43,842 nt of DNA from Folioceros fuciformis (GCA_049999805.1 JBNGIO010004854.1:1-43842); one strand, 5' to 3'. Positions 1 through 11,095 are shown, counted from the first letter of the stretch. Notes: generated from the letters alone by a model not told the origin. Numbers and translations: made by a program.

Positions 1-103
1 TAGGACGTTCGCCTAGAATGCACCAGCGCCCAGCCCGAACGGACTTACAAAGGACAGTGATAGCCCGCAGCTGCCCTCCTCGGGTTTCCCCATCCTCCCT
101 TCC

Positions 104-535
104 CTAAACTTCCAAAAAATCGGTAGGCGACATGACTTGGAACGACTTCAACGCCTCTTTGCCATCAGCTCTTGCAAGCCAGACCACTCTATCTAAATCT
201 ATTGCATCCTCCTGTTTGTCGTCCTCCGAGTCGACTCCCCTGCTATCCATGGAATACGCATACCACCCTTCCTCGCCTCTGGTAAGTGGCTGCCTTAAAA
301 TCTGTTGCACCTGTTCCTCTAGCCCCTCATGCAGCCACAAAAAAATGAGCTTGACATGCTGAGCACCAACGCCAAATTCCCCTTTGACCTCCTCTACCTC
401 TTTCCAGCGGGAAGCGAATCTATTCCATAAATGCCCAAGTTGGAAAACGCCCCTCCGACACGCCAACCCGAAGATTTGGGACCGATATACCCTTGATCTG
501 AAATCCTGAACCCACGGCCTCGAGAATCCCTGCAA
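104..535 (-). pseudogene. Possible C-terminal remnant of the LINE
   Basis: A 143-codon minus-strand open frame lies beyond the gap and in the same orientation as the LINE. It contains short W- and R-rich stretches (FQLGHLWNRFASRW, VVWLARADGKEALKSF) compatible with the variable end of L1 ORF2. I see no zinc-knuckle or RNase H motif. Assignment rests on position and orientation only. The first 103 bases hold nothing I recognise. Confidence 0.35.
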
Positions 536-685
536 AGGAATCCCAAGAACATCATCCGCATGAGAGAAGTTACCCGGGATAATATATCATTTAACCTCCA
601 GATAACTGCTCCAGATGGACTTGAAAAGCGGGGAGCAATCTGCAGTATCAAGAAGCGGTTTGTCAGCCAGAATGTTGTCTATAGA

Positions 686-785
686 NNNNNNNNNNNNNNN
701 NNNNNNNNNNNNNNNNNNNNNNNNNNNNNNNNNNNNNNNNNNNNNNNNNNNNNNNNNNNNNNNNNNNNNNNNNNNNNNNNNNNNN
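686..785. other. Assembly gap (100 N)
   Basis: Exactly 100 N, the conventional filler for a scaffold gap of unknown size. It falls inside the minus-strand LINE. Confidence 0.99.
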
Positions 786-1299
786 GTGTTAGAAGACTCT
801 TCCAAGGATAGTACGCCGGATCTACTGCCCTGACAACCCATTGAGCATGCAAAACTTTCATCTTGGCTACCGGGTCCACCACCGCAAGACCCCCCAAACC
901 CCGCACCTGAATAATATGCTGCCAAGCCACCTTAGAGCAACCAGCCATATTATCCCCCGAACGCTTCCACAGGAAAGAGGTCAGCACCTCTGTCTTAGAA
1001 GGGGCCCACAAAAACAGATAATACCATAAGGAGGCGGTAAGGATATGATTAATCACCACCAGCCTACCTGCCCGGTTGAGTTCCAGCAACTGCGGACTAG
1101 CCGCTTTGCGAATGAATATGAGAAGCACATACTTCCTAATCTCCCCGTTCTCATCCTCCTCTTCGAAAGGAAGCCCCAAATACTTGTGTGTAGAACCCAG
1201 GGTCACTCGCCTAATGTGATTAATACACTGGGGATGCTCCCACTCCAAATGAAGACACATCATACGCGTCTTACCCCAATTCACCTTACAGCCCGACAA
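786..1299 (-). pseudogene. LINE ORF2, post-RT (thumb/connection) region
   Basis: This is the continuation of the RT reading frame beyond the stop at 1318-1320. Typical plant L1 post-RT motifs are legible on the minus strand: GCKVNWGKTRMM, HKYLGLPFE, AGRLVVINHIL, and the W-rich stretch ending RGLGGLAVVDP. It runs directly into the assembly gap at 785, so its downstream end is unknown. No RNase H motif is visible. Confidence 0.8.
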
Positions 1300-1317
1300 C
1301 TCCCCAAAGACCTTGAC

Positions 1318-2445
1318 CTATTGGAGCAGCACTTTCAATGAAGCCTCCTCTGCTGAGGAAAAGAGGAGGGTATCATCTACGAACGCTGAGACCCTTAGCT
1401 GCATTCCATCTAGGTTTTGAATGCCCACCACTGCCGGGTCTTGCTTGACTGCTCTGAGAAAGAAGTTAGTGACAATAATAAATAAGAACGGGGCAAGGGG
1501 GCAACCCTGACGTACCGACCGAGAGATGCCAAAGCGCTCCGTAAAGGATCCATTAACATCCACCTTGGCTCCAGCATCTTTGCACAAGATGGCTATCCAT
1601 CTGCAGAAATTATTCCCGAACCTGAAACTACGAAGGCATCGCCATAGGAAATGCCACTCAACATAATCATAAGCCTTGTAAAAGTCAAGGGAAATGAAAA
1701 TGGCGGCTTGGTTTTGTACTTGAGTGTTGTACTTAGCTTCCCTAAGGAGTAGGAGGTTGTCCAGGATGCACCTATTTTGAATGAATCCTCGCTGCTCTTT
1801 CTCAATCCAATCATCAAGAAATGGAGTAATTCGGTTAGCCATTACCTTAGCAATCACCTTGTATGTGGTAGTAAGCAAGGTAATCGGGTGCCAGTTAGAG
1901 ATTGATAAACTAGTGCCTTGCTTAGGGAGGAGGGAGATAACCCCCATATTGAACCAGCTCCCCATGCTACCTTCCTCCCAAAACATACTGATGGCCTCCA
2001 TGAATAACAGCTGCATAAATTCCCAACTCCAAAGTAGGAACTCCGGAGCGATACCATCATGTCCCGGAGATTTATCCCTCGGCATCCCCTTCAGGGCCTA
2101 CAGCACCTCGTCAGCACTTATCGGCCTAACCAGAGCACTATGCTGGTCCTCGGACACTTTAGCCGACAGCGCACCGTAAGAAGAAGCCCAAAGTTGTTCC
2201 CACCTTGCCACCTTCCCAACACTGGAGAAAATGCCAACAAAGAAGAGGGTAATAAGAGTCTTTAGACCTGCAAGCGATTCTTGCACCACGCCACGCGTGT
2301 CTGGAAGGGCAGGAATGCGCGTCTTATGTTGGTTAGCGGCCACCTTATCAAAGAAGAATTTAGAGGGGCCATCCCCCTCCCTCACCCACTTAACTTTGGC
2401 CCTCTTAAACCAACCCCTAGCCCTGTCTTCTTCCAACTTGGCCAA
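1318..2445 (-). pseudogene. LINE reverse transcriptase domain with upstream linker (broken)
   Basis: Copies element RNA into DNA at the nicked target in intact LINEs. Reading the minus strand, the linker holds WVREGDGPSKFFF, the usual lead-in to a plant L1 RT. Then come SPGHDGI, a WHPITLL motif (NWRPI in most relatives), QRGFIQNR, SLDFYKAYDYVEW, VRQGCPLAP and the active-site box AFVDDTLLF. A TAG at 2098-2100 separates linker (…ISADEVL) from RT (ALKGMPRDKSPG), and another at 1318-1320 separates EEASLKVLLQ from VKVFGELSGC. The frame is otherwise maintained across both, so these are point stops rather than indels. Catalytic aspartates are present, but the stops make it a pseudogene. Confidence 0.88.
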
Positions 2446-2699
2446 GGCGCACTGTACCTCTATTTTCCAAGTCCCTTTCGCACTTGTGAAACCCGGCCCT
2501 CACCGCTCCTTTGTAGCCAACACAATTCCTCCCTCAAAAAACATTCTTGCAGGCGTTGTTCTCTTGCTCGTTGAACCCCTCGCCTCCTCAAATACATAGT
2601 AGCCTCAGTGTTAGCACACATCAATTTGATCGCCGCATTTCCTTCCCCCTGTTCACCTCCTTGCCAAATGCCTGACGGACGCGATCCTGGACAGCCGGC

Positions 2700-3670
2700 C
2701 ATGGCTGCCTAAACCCTACGTCGCCCGGCTGTTGCTCTTAGGCTGCCCCTTGCGCCTTCTGCCAGTCGGTCCAACGACCAAGCAGGGACCCCAGCCGGGA
2801 TTCGATCCTACCCACCTGCTTGCGACCGGCCCAGGCTGGGCTACTTGGCTAAGCTCCTCAGTCGGCCGTCACCAGTCAGTAGCCCCCCTACCATCCTACC
2901 CGCATGCCTGGCCCCCCCTCCTGACCAGCACGACCAGCCGCCATGGCCAGGCCACCTGCCCAGCCAGCTTGAATTCGGTTGGCCGCCAGCTTGCTTAGGC
3001 CCTGCAGCCAGGCCGCTGCCTGGCTTCCCAATCCGGCCCCAACCTGCTGCGTCCTGATCTGCCCCTATAGCTGGCCTGCGGCCGCCTGACCTGAGCCTCA
3101 CCTGCCAGCCAGCACGGCATGGATCTGCTCGAGGCCCGCCTGGCTTGGATCCAGCGCCGCCTCTGGGCTGCTTGGTTCAGATCTACCTCTGCCGATCGAT
3201 CCGACTACTAGCAGGCCTGGATCGCCTGACCCCGCTTAGCCTGGATCGCCTGACCCCGCCTAGCCTGGATCGCCTGACCCCGCCTAGCCTGGATTCCGAC
3301 AGCCTTTAGGCTGTTGGGTCACCAACCAGCAACTACTAGGCAGTGCCGGATCCGCCTGCAGGTTTACCTTCCAGCCAGCTTGATCATCTAGCCAGCCGGG
3401 GCAAATCCAGCGCCGTCCACCTGCCTCCAGCCCGAATAGTCACTGCCAGACCGCATGCTAGCCAACCGGCAAGCCGGCTGGTCCCGCTGCGCTCCGGGCT
3501 GCCTGGCTCCAGGATCGGCCAGCCACAGCCAGCTTGGCTCACTGCCGCTACACGGCTGCCTGGCTCTTTCGTCCTTAGAGGCCGCAACCCGGCCTCTGGC
3601 CTTCCGGATCTAGCCAAGCAGCCCGCCTGCCGATCCAACCCGCCGCCTATCCTTCGTCGAGACCAGCCGA
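2700..3670. repeat. GC-rich repeat block A, low-complexity vocabulary
   Basis: Composition changes sharply at about 2700. The plus strand becomes dominated by recurring words such as GCCTGGCT, CCAGCCAG, GGATC and CTGCCTGG, giving long spurious open frames rich in P, A, G and L on both strands. No protein motif is readable. The block separates the LINE RT part from the endonuclease part and resembles, in reverse-complement sense, block B at 4510-5340. Confidence 0.6.
3216..3287 (+). repeat. 24-bp tandem repeat, three copies
   Basis: Three consecutive copies of a 24-bp unit start at 3216, 3240 and 3264, each opening CCTGGATCGCCTGACCCCGC. They differ at one position (CTTAG versus CCTAG). A fourth, truncated copy (CCTGGATTC) starts at 3288. 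It lies inside GC-rich block A. Confidence 0.9.
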
Positions 3671-3673
3671 CCA

Positions 3674-4510
3674 GTGCCTTGGTCCCACCGTGAACCCATC
3701 CTAGTCCATTCCTTCAAGCCAAGCGGCCTACTTGCCAGATTGGGAGGCTGGTCGAAAACGGCGTCGAAGTGTAGAAGACTTAAGACTCTTCTTGAAGAGG
3801 ACTTCACTTGGGATGTGGTGTGCTTGCAAGAGCATAAACTATCTCTGGAACACATCCAGAAAGTAAAGAAAATCTTCCTTCTTGGTAGAACCGAATGGGC
3901 AGCAGTTAGAGTAGAGGATACAAGTGGTGGACTCATCTCTTCTCAACGAGTGTCGGCGGCCCTCAGAGGAGTATCCATTACAGTTCACCCAGATCAAACT
4001 CATAATATCCTAGAATCGGGGCAAGATGAGGATGGGAGGTTTGTGTGGTTGGTGCTTCAAACTTCTCAAGGTCCGGTGGGTATTTGTAATATTTACGCTC
4101 CTAATAATGCCAGTGACAGGAATACCCTTTGGTGTAGGCTGGGAGATCAGCTTGATGAGCAGATTCCGTGGATGTTGGTTGGCGACTTCAACTTTGTTGA
4201 ACGCCGCGAGGATATTCGGGGGGTTAGCCCAATTGATATCCGGGCGGTGCCTTTGGCTTGGCTAGAGCTGAGAGACACGGTCTTGGCGGTGCAGGATCCA
4301 TGGGTGGCCCTCCCAGCGCATTGCCAACCACAGTCCTTGTTGTTCAGCTGGTCAAACCAACAACAACAGAACTTGGGTGCGCGCAGGTTGGATAGGTTTT
4401 ATTTACCTTTAGGGTGGTTGGCCTTCATACAGTCGTACAGTATTCTCGCTGGTACAATCCTCTCTGATCACCACCCAATTAGTCTACATTTGAGGCTTGC
4501 TACTAAGTTG
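3674..4510 (+). pseudogene. LINE apurinic-type endonuclease domain fragment, plus strand
   Basis: In an intact LINE this N-terminal ORF2 domain nicks target DNA to prime reverse transcription. The plus-strand frame shows the exonuclease-endonuclease-phosphatase signature in order: WDVVCLQEHKLS (metal-binding Glu), CNIYAPNN, LVGDFNF (GDFN box), RRLDRFY and a terminal LSDHHPISL (SDH box). No stop interrupts about 270 codons. It starts abruptly near 3715 (RLGGWSKTASKCRRL) and ends near 4510, where GC-rich sequence resumes and no RT follows on this strand. It is therefore an isolated domain in the opposite orientation to the neighbouring LINE RT, and cannot transpose alone. Confidence 0.87.
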
Positions 4511-5340
4511 GAGCGGCTGACTAGAGGCTCCAGACGGCCGGGGCCAGATCCAAAAGCCAGGCAGCGGCCAGACTGCAAGCTCCTAAGCAGGCTGTCGGCC
4601 AGTCGGATCTAGGCGGACAGGTTGGTTGATCGGACTGGCGGCCTGCCTGGGCAAATCGGCCACCCGGAGTGTAGGAGGCTTGGCTAGGCGCCCGGGCTGG
4701 CTATGGTTGGTCACAGCTGCAGGCAAGCAGTCCGGCCCAGCTGTAGACAAGCAGCCTGGTACCGGCTAGGCGAGCACTGTCGGCCGGGCGGGACGCCGGA
4801 GGCAGGCTGTTGGCAGGGCGCTCTGGGCATGGCAAGCTAGGGCCGAATTTGTAAGTCGGGCGGTGGGCTGGCTGCAAGAGCCCGAGTAGGGGTCGGCAGT
4901 GCGGGATGGCGGGATCCAAGCAGCCAGGCAGGCTGGCCTGGATTGTGGTGGGCAAGCGACCTGGTTGCTAGGCAGCCGGGGGCCGGATCGGGAAGCCGGC
5001 AGGTGGCTCAGTAGCCGCCGGATTCAGTAGGCCAGGCGGGCGGCTGCCAGGGTCGAAGGCAGGGCACTCCAGGCTGAGGTAAACAGGCGGCAGGAGCTGG
5101 ATCGAGGGCTGTTGTGGAGGGGTCAGCTAGGCCGGCTGGTTGGCCGAGCCATGGCGGCGGGGTGGAGCACGGTCTGGCCGGATCCTGGCGGCTTGGCTGT
5201 TTGCCCAGGCGGGTCTGGACAGCCAGGCCTGGCGGGTCGGGGTCCAACCCGACTGTAGTCCCGGGGGCCAGCATGTAGGCAGGCGGGGCTGATCGGGTGC
5301 CAAGCTTGTTGGCTAGTTGGCCGGCCAAATCGGCAGAAGG
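4510..5340. repeat. GC-rich repeat block B, inverted relative to block A
   Basis: The plus strand is rich in GGCAGCCAGGC, GGCTGGCC and CCGGATC-type words, the reverse-complement vocabulary of block A. The switch from LINE endonuclease to this block is abrupt at about 4510. No coding motif is visible. The long minus-strand frames here (to 5634 and 6037) are by-products of the skewed composition. Confidence 0.55.
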
Positions 5341-5399
5341 AAGGCAAGCTATGACGACCGGCTGGCTGGCAGTGGCAGCCACGGGGCAAGCACAGGTCG

Positions 5400-5600
5400 A
5401 CTGCTCGATCCAAAACCAGGTGATAGCGAAGGCGTTTGTCAATGATAGCGCTGTAGGGAGGTGTCGAATTGAGGGCAAGTGGACAAGTGCGACTGGGGGG
5501 CTGGTGTTCCATGTTTCGTTGCTGAAGGCATTTGTGCAGGATGGAATGCTGGGGGCCCGAGTTCCAGAACCTGCTGGGGTTGGAAGGGGGAGGATGGATT
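5400..5600 (+). pseudogene. Possible Ty3/gypsy integrase C-terminal scrap
   Basis: A plus-strand frame contains GGLVFHVSLLKAFVQDG, which matches the conserved VFHVSxLKxF motif just before the chromodomain at the C-terminus of Ty3/gypsy integrases. The preceding residues are too degraded to align by eye. No RT, RNase H or LTR of a gypsy element is recognisable nearby. The motif is short, so this could be chance. Confidence 0.4.
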
Positions 5601-5910
5601 GGGCAATTGGCAGAAGATTCATGCGAAGGAACAATGGTTATGTGGGGCGTGGAACAGTCAACCTTGGCAGATCCCAATGCACTCGAGAGCTCTGCAACGC
5701 AACCCCTGCACTGATTGGGGCCTAAGCAACGCACCCCTCCTACGAGCAGCCAGCAGGCGGAAGGTCTGAATACAGACTTGTTGCTCGCAGGCGGGGAGCC
5801 AAATGGTGGAATGTCACTTTCAGGTCCCAGGCCCTTTAAGGGCACCAGACCAGCAGCGTAGGGGCTGAACGAACCTGAAGAGGTGGAGGCTCTGAAGGGT
5901 TGCAGGATGC

Positions 5911-5988
5911 TATGAAGGGAAGGGATGGAATGATCTGAGAGAAGAAGGGTATGAAGGGAAGGGATGGAATGATCTGAGAGAAGAAGGA
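5911..5988 (+). repeat. 39-bp tandem duplication
   Basis: Two head-to-tail copies (5911-5949 and 5950-5988) of a purine-rich unit beginning TATGAAGGGAAGGGATGGAA, differing only at the last base. It is non-coding. The surrounding 5740-6520 stretch holds nothing else I recognise. Confidence 0.93.
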
Positions 5989-6536
5989 GAGTGTTGAGAC
6001 GCACTAACCATTTTGGTAGTCTTGAGAGGTTGGTCAATTTTGGTAAGGGGTTTAGGGCACCTAGTGGTATCCAAGGGACACAACCCCTATTAGGTTAGAG
6101 ATAGGTTTAGGTCAGAGTTAGGGGCGGCTTAGCACAAAGAGAGATTGCTGGGCGGGTGACTAAGGCTAACCCTAGTAGACAGAGATGGAGGTTTGGGCCA
6201 AGGTAGTATAAGAGGCTAGATCTGTTATTGACGAGGGGGTCTACCGTGTGATTTCCCTTGACCTTGTGTGCAAACTCCCGGCCTAGAGACTGAGCCGGTT
6301 GAGATAGAACCAAGGGCTTGATTCCCCTTGCCACTAGGGGGACGTGGTGGATCCCAAGACTGCCGAGATCCATGTGGCCGGATCCGCAATGGCTGAATAT
6401 TTTGCATGCTGGCTGAGGTGAAGTGATAGGGCCTTGAGCCAGGAGGGCTATCTAGTCCTAGTTCCCACACCTGTGCTTGGAGATTGCAAGAAGCGAGGCT
6501 GTTGTGTCCTAAATTCCAAGGCTGAGCTGAATCAAA

Positions 6537-6690
6537 GTGAGGAAGTGTTGGAGTGAAGTGTGAGCTGCTGGAGTGCAGGAGTGTGAGCTGAAGTGAAGGG
6601 TGGATGACTGAAGTGGAGAAGTGACGGGCTGAAGTGGAGATCATGAAGGGCTGAAGGATTGAAGTGCTGGAGCGTGAGATTTGTGGATTG
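6537..6690 (+). repeat. GAAGTG-rich low-complexity tract
   Basis: The plus strand is an irregular run of GAAGTG, TGGAGTG, GCTGAAGTGGAG and CTGAAGG words, typical of a decayed simple repeat. It lies upstream of the copia A zinc-knuckle frame and could be part of that element's leader. No LTR boundary or primer binding site is visible. Confidence 0.55.
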
Positions 6691-6849
6691 AGTTGAAGAT
6701 AGGCTAGGATTCTGACCCTTTTCCTGGAGAGCGGTCAGGCCTAGAGACCGGCTGATACGTAGAAGTGAGTGTAGGCAATTGTAGGTATCCTTAGCACTAG
6801 TTTACTGCCTTGGGAGCGAATCATAAGGCTGCAACGACAATAAGGGAAA

Positions 6850-7746
6850 GTGTGGCCCTTTGGTGGTTCTTGGGTACAAGAATCCACTCCACACAGAGGA
6901 AGAGGGCGTGGACGTCAAGGTTTTGGTAGAGGCAGAGGACAAGCGTCCAGGCCTGATCCCAACTCCAGTTCACAGCAGCTCGTGAAGAAACTTGGTGTGT
7001 GCACCTACTGCCACAAGCCAGGGCACAGGGCAAGAGAGTGCAGAATCAAGTAAAGAGATGATGCTTGAAAAGGAAAAGAACACGAAACAAATGTGACAAT
7101 GGCAACCACACCTGGTCTACTTGTGGCTTGTCTCTCCTCTATCACAAATAGTAAAAATCAATGGCTCTTAGATAGTGGGGCTTCTAACCATATGTGTTCT
7201 TCTAAAAAGTCTTTTCTGAACTACAGAGAGGCTCCAAGTGAGCATGCTGTTGTTCTTGGAGATAATTCTCACATTCCTATTAGAGGGATAGGAACTGTTG
7301 TCATTACTCTGCAAAATGGCAAAACTTAGGAGTTAGAAAACGTGTTGCATGTTCTAGCACTGAAGAAGAATCTCGTGAGCACTATGGCTTTAGGAAAGAC
7401 AGGCCTGTACAAAATTTTGTTTGAAGGTCTAGAGTGTGTTATAACGAGAGTAAATGCACCCACAGATGTCATTGCTAGATGCACCCTTTTATATGACCTG
7501 TATATACTTGATTTCGTCTCTTATGTTCCTCCACAGTCTGCACAATTAATGGAGAAAGCTGTTAGTAAGCCTGAACTAGTGTTTAAGTGGCACTATAGGT
7601 TGGGACATCCAAACATTCAAGCTATGAGACGTTTGCTCAGAGAAAAGATGGTCACAGGTTTCTTTGAGTCTGACTTACCAGATCTGGATCTCTGTGTTGC
7701 TTGTTGTGGAACGGAAAAGTTTGGTAATCGGTCTAGGAAAGTCTAA
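6850..7746 (+). pseudogene. Copia A: gag zinc knuckle, protease and pre-integrase region
   Basis: 5'-central part of a Ty1/copia polyprotein. A CCHC knuckle CTYCHKPGHRARECRIK sits at about 7000-7050. The aspartic protease follows with WLLDSGASNHMC (7160-7200) and LGDNSHIPIRGIG. The GAG-pre-integrase zinc segment (7580-7740) has WHYRLGHPN and CVACC. Stops interrupt the frame at 7051 (TAA), at about 7066 (TGA) and at 7327-7329 (TAG between NGKT and ELENVLHVLAL). Recognisable coding ends at 7746, before the integrase core, so the element is truncated as well as broken. No 5' LTR or PBS was found upstream. Confidence 0.88.
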
Positions 7747-8281
7747 CTTGGTTTCTTCTTATTCAGAGTAATTCGAAGGGAGGCAAGTGGAAGGTAGGTT
7801 TATGGGCAAGTACCCATAGTAGGTAGTGAGCAGCTAGTGAAGGTGTTTATGGAGTTTTTTTTAGTTCTACAGGCGATGTGATGGCACACAACCGGCAACG
7901 AGATTCCTATGCTCTACTGAGCATGATAACTCGCCATGAGAAGAGTGCAAAATGTGGTGGTTCATTTCTTTGTGTAGCCCCTCCTTATAGGAGAGATCGA
8001 CATATGAACCCTCTCCTACATGTAGGTGGTGGGCTATGCTTCTCTCACACTAGGCACCACCAACTTTAACTGCACACACCTACCAAGAGGCTAAGTCCTA
8101 CCAATAATTGCTAGGGCAGTGCGCGCGGATGAAGATGGTTAAACCGCCTAAACTGCTTAATTGTTTTGAATGTCTTAACTATATTTAATAACTGCTGAGG
8201 GTAATTATATAACCCTAAACTGAACCGTGCGCTAAACCTTTCTTACTCCGTTTTGTCGGCGCCGCCTTAGTAGTAACAACA
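7747..8281 (-). repeat. Putative 3' LTR end of copia B within otherwise unassigned sequence
   Basis: On the minus strand a purine run GGCGAGGGGGAG (8293-8282) is followed at once by TGTTGTTACTAC, the layout of a polypurine tract and the TG start of a 3' LTR. The LTR would extend from 8281 towards lower coordinates, but its other end could not be fixed. Only the 8281 boundary is supported. The remaining sequence back to 7747 shows a short palindrome (CTACATGTAG near 8010) and no coding motif. Confidence 0.4.
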
Positions 8282-8293
8282 CTCCCCCTCGCC
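8282..8293 (-). other. Putative polypurine tract of copia B
   Basis: The minus-strand GGCGAGGGGGAG precedes a TGTTG LTR start and lies downstream of the copia B RNase H in the transcribed direction. That is where plus-strand DNA priming occurs in LTR elements. The 8294-8646 stretch between it and the RNase H shows no recognisable motif. Confidence 0.45.
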
Positions 8294-8646
8294 GTAGACA
8301 AGGAGGGTGAGGGAAAGGATTCAGTCTCAGAAGAATGTCTTGCTTGGCACATGCTTGCGTGCAGCTCCTTCTGTGCGTTCTTTCTGGCTTGTGGTGGCTG
8401 CTTCAGCTTGCGAGTTGCATCATCCAGCTCATAAGCAAGGGAGTCGAGAGTCTCGAGCGGACTGGAGCCTCAAGACCCAAGTTGGCGAAGAAGCGGTGCA
8501 AAGATGGTGTTGTGACTGTTTGTGTGCGGAAGGATGCGAGCGTGAGTGCTGAGAGGTTCAGGACTGTGACTGGATTACCTCTGCCAGACGACTGATAATT
8601 GTTTGTCTGACAGTGCTGCTGTTGCGAGTGCTCCCCATGTCTTTGA

Positions 8647-10300
8647 CTATTCGGCTGCCTCGAGATAAGTCTCTTTCTTGAGTAGGCCGATACCTTGCAT
8701 GTGCTTAAGATGAAGTTGCTTTGTGAGTCCTTTCATCAAGAGGTCGGCTGTGTTCTCGGATGTGCTCACATACCTGAGCTTAACATGTTTGTTAGTCACC
8801 ACTTGTCGAATGAAGTGGTGCTGGATCTCCACATGCTTCGTTCTTGCATGCAGGATAGGGTTTAAGGTCATAGCGATTGCTGATTGATTGTCACACTGCA
8901 ACTCTGTTCCTGATCTTCGTGTATGTCGTGCAGGAACTGGTGGATCCAAAGTATTTCTTTTGCAGCAAGGGATGTGGCTGCGTACTCTGCCTCTGTTGGA
9001 TAGGCATACCGTCTGTATGTTCTTGCAAGCCCAGGAGACGGCGCTCATGTTTATCATCATATAGTATGCGGAGGTGGACTTGCGGGCGTCAAGGTCACCT
9101 GCCCAGTCGGCGTCTGAAAAAGAGGTCAATAGGCACTTCTGGGTACCTGAATCGCCTCTATATGCTATGCCCAATGATTTTTTTCCCTTCAGGTAACGTA
9201 GGATCCTCTTCACACAGGTCCAGTGCGCCATGTCAGGATTCGACAAGTACCTCGACGTCACGTTTACTGCTTGTGCGATATCTAGTCTCGTTTAGATAGA
9301 CAGGTAAAGCAGACTCCCTACAGCTTCACTGTAGGGCACATTTGCCATTTCTTCTGCCTGCTCGGGTGTTGTTGGACTGTTTAAGGCTGACACCTTTTGT
9401 CCTATGGCCATGGGAGTGGATACTGGCTTCGCATCTTGCAGGTTGAATCTAGTGAGGAGTTGCTCAACGTAGTGCTCCTGGTGTATGAAGAAGGAATGCT
9501 CATTTGTGTTCCTCTCGAACTGGACTCGTAGGGCATACCTTAGGGTGCCCATGTCAGCCACCTTATACTCGTTGGTGAGCAGGTTCTTAACATGCTGAAT
9601 CAGCTGTGGGTCAGTTCTGAAGATGAAATTATCATCCACGTACAAGGTAACAATAACGTACTTGTCTTTGTCCTTCCTTAGCACGTAGACACTTGAGTAA
9701 GCTGAGAGGGGTGTGAAGCCGCATTTCTTGAGGTATAGGTCAATTGTCTCATTCCAGACCTGCGCCAATTACTTGAGGCCGTAGAGTGATTTTCACAGCT
9801 TGCAGACTTTTCGATGGTCCTTGACAAATCCAGGCGGCTACAACATGTGTATCTCCTCGTGTAGGGTTCCGTACAGGAAAGTTGTTTTGATGTTGACTTG
9901 ATGGATGTCGAGTCTATGCTATGCAGCGAAGGCCAAGAGGATCCTTATAGATGTTGCCTTCACCACTGGACTGAAGAGCTTACTTTCTTCATAGTCGAAG
10001 CCTAGGATTTGTGTGAATCCACAGGCTACCATCCTTGCTTTGTGTCTTGAGACACTTCCGTCATGATTTAGCTTTCTTCGGAAGGTCCATTTCCAAGAGA
10101 TGGGCTTTCTGCCATGTGGTAAATCAGTAAGAATCCAAGTTTTATTGGAGATGAGTGAATCATACTCTGATTGCACTGCTGCCTTCCATTCAGGTATGCT
10201 GAGGGTTTCTTCAATTGTTGGGGGAACTCCCTACATCTCAATGGCTAAGTATGCCATGTGCATGATGAGGTGTAGTTGATCCACTTGCGTCTAAGTGTCT
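8647..10300 (-). pseudogene. Copia B: reverse transcriptase and RNase H
   Basis: 3' half of a minus-strand Ty1/copia polyprotein. Reading from 10300 down: VPPTIEETLSIPEWKAAV, then ISWKWTFRRKLN and KARMVACGF, then RT motifs GTLHEEIHML and KSLYGLK, the active site VTLYVDDNFIF, and FSDADWAGDLDARKSTSAY. It ends with RNase H (LQCDNQSAIAM, ARTKHVEIQHHFI, ENTADLLMKGL). The conserved MDVKTAFL motif reads VNIKTTFL, so a catalytic Asp is replaced. Stops occur at 10291, 10231, 9919 and 9838 (all TAG), plus a TGA and a TAA before 9768. Two compensating frameshifts lie at about 9000-8920. Clearly dead. Confidence 0.9.
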
Positions 10301-10488
10301 GTAGGTGTAGGTTTTGCTGAAGGAGGAGTTCTGCCGATCAGCGTGTCTCCAGGTGTGTAAGGTAGATCCTTCCATTCTTCTATTGGTGGCCTGCTCCTTG
10401 AGGATCGCCTGAGGGTCTGTACATCCTGGGGAAGAGGCTGGGATGGAACTGAATGGGCTACAGGTTGGTAGGGAATTACCTCTAGTGC

Positions 10489-10800
10489 TTGCTACTTACC
10501 TATTCTGGTGCTAACATTTCAGACTTTAAAAGTCTTACAGAAGCAACCAAGGAGGTTGTGTGGACAGTAAGAGCATTGCGCAAGCTCGGCTTCGAACAGC
10601 AGCTCCCGATCACGCTATTCTGTGACAATCAGAGTGCGATAGCACTCACTATGAATCCCAGGTTTCACGCCCGCACCAAACATATCGAAATCCAGCATAG
10701 ATTCGTCCGAGAGATGGCCGCAGCAGGAATTATCCAGGTTGTCTATTGCCCAACTGAGAGAATGACAGCGGATATCTTGACCAAGGCCCTAGACGCGTAA
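10489..10800 (+). pseudogene. Copia RNase H terminal fragment, plus strand
   Basis: A 103-codon frame carries the C-terminal RNase H signature of Ty1/copia: SLTEATKEVVW, FCDNQSAIALTMNP, ARTKHIEIQHRFV and TADILTKALDA just before the stop. It begins abruptly, in mid-domain, near 10505. Its family differs from the minus-strand RNase H of copia B. A PPT-like run and putative LTR start follow about 300 bp downstream, which would make it the 3' end of an element whose LTR abuts copia C. Confidence 0.85.
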
Positions 10801-11095
10801 AACACTATGAGCATGCAGCTGCGCTTGGCTTGAGATCCTCAGGGAAAAGCTTGTGGTGGACAACCAGCTCCGATTCGGAGAGTAGCAAGCATGGCGATGA
10901 GCGGTGTGAGGATTGGCGGCGTCGCAAAGACTGAATGCCGAAGAACGGAGCCCGACGACGAAGTTTCTTTGTCTAGGGCAATGTTTATAGGTCTAGTTCA
11001 AGTTTCTTAAAAGGTTTTAGAAATTTCTAATCAAACAAACAAACAAATAGATAGATAATTAGTATAGAACTATAGCTACACTAACCATTCGACCT

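Larger units (their letters stand above)
104..2640 (-). mobile_element. L1-type non-LTR retrotransposon (LINE), 5'-truncated and decayed
   Basis: Minus-strand pieces of one LINE ORF2 follow each other in the right order: an endonuclease-RT linker (about 2640-2100), the RT domain (2085-1318), post-RT sequence (1299-786), a 100-N gap, and a possible C-terminal part (535-104). The endonuclease domain expected upstream is missing, because recognisable LINE sequence stops near 2640-2700 where a GC-rich block begins. In-frame stops at 2098-2100 and 1318-1320, both TAG, break the frame, so it cannot encode an active protein. A plus-strand endonuclease piece at 3674-4510 may be its displaced 5' part or a different copy. 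I see no poly(A) tail or target-site duplication. Confidence 0.85.

Noticed and set aside
2795-2815. GGGATTCGATCC resembling a tRNA T-arm
   Set aside because: It lies in low-complexity GC-rich sequence with no other tRNA feature.
5123-6037. Long minus-strand open frame (304 codons)
   Set aside because: Covers GC-rich repeat and a tandem duplication; P/S/A-rich translation without motifs. An artefact of composition.
8307-8595. Two overlapping plus-strand frames near the copia B tail
   Set aside because: No motif, no splice partners, and they lie in the 3' untranslated part of a minus-strand copia element.
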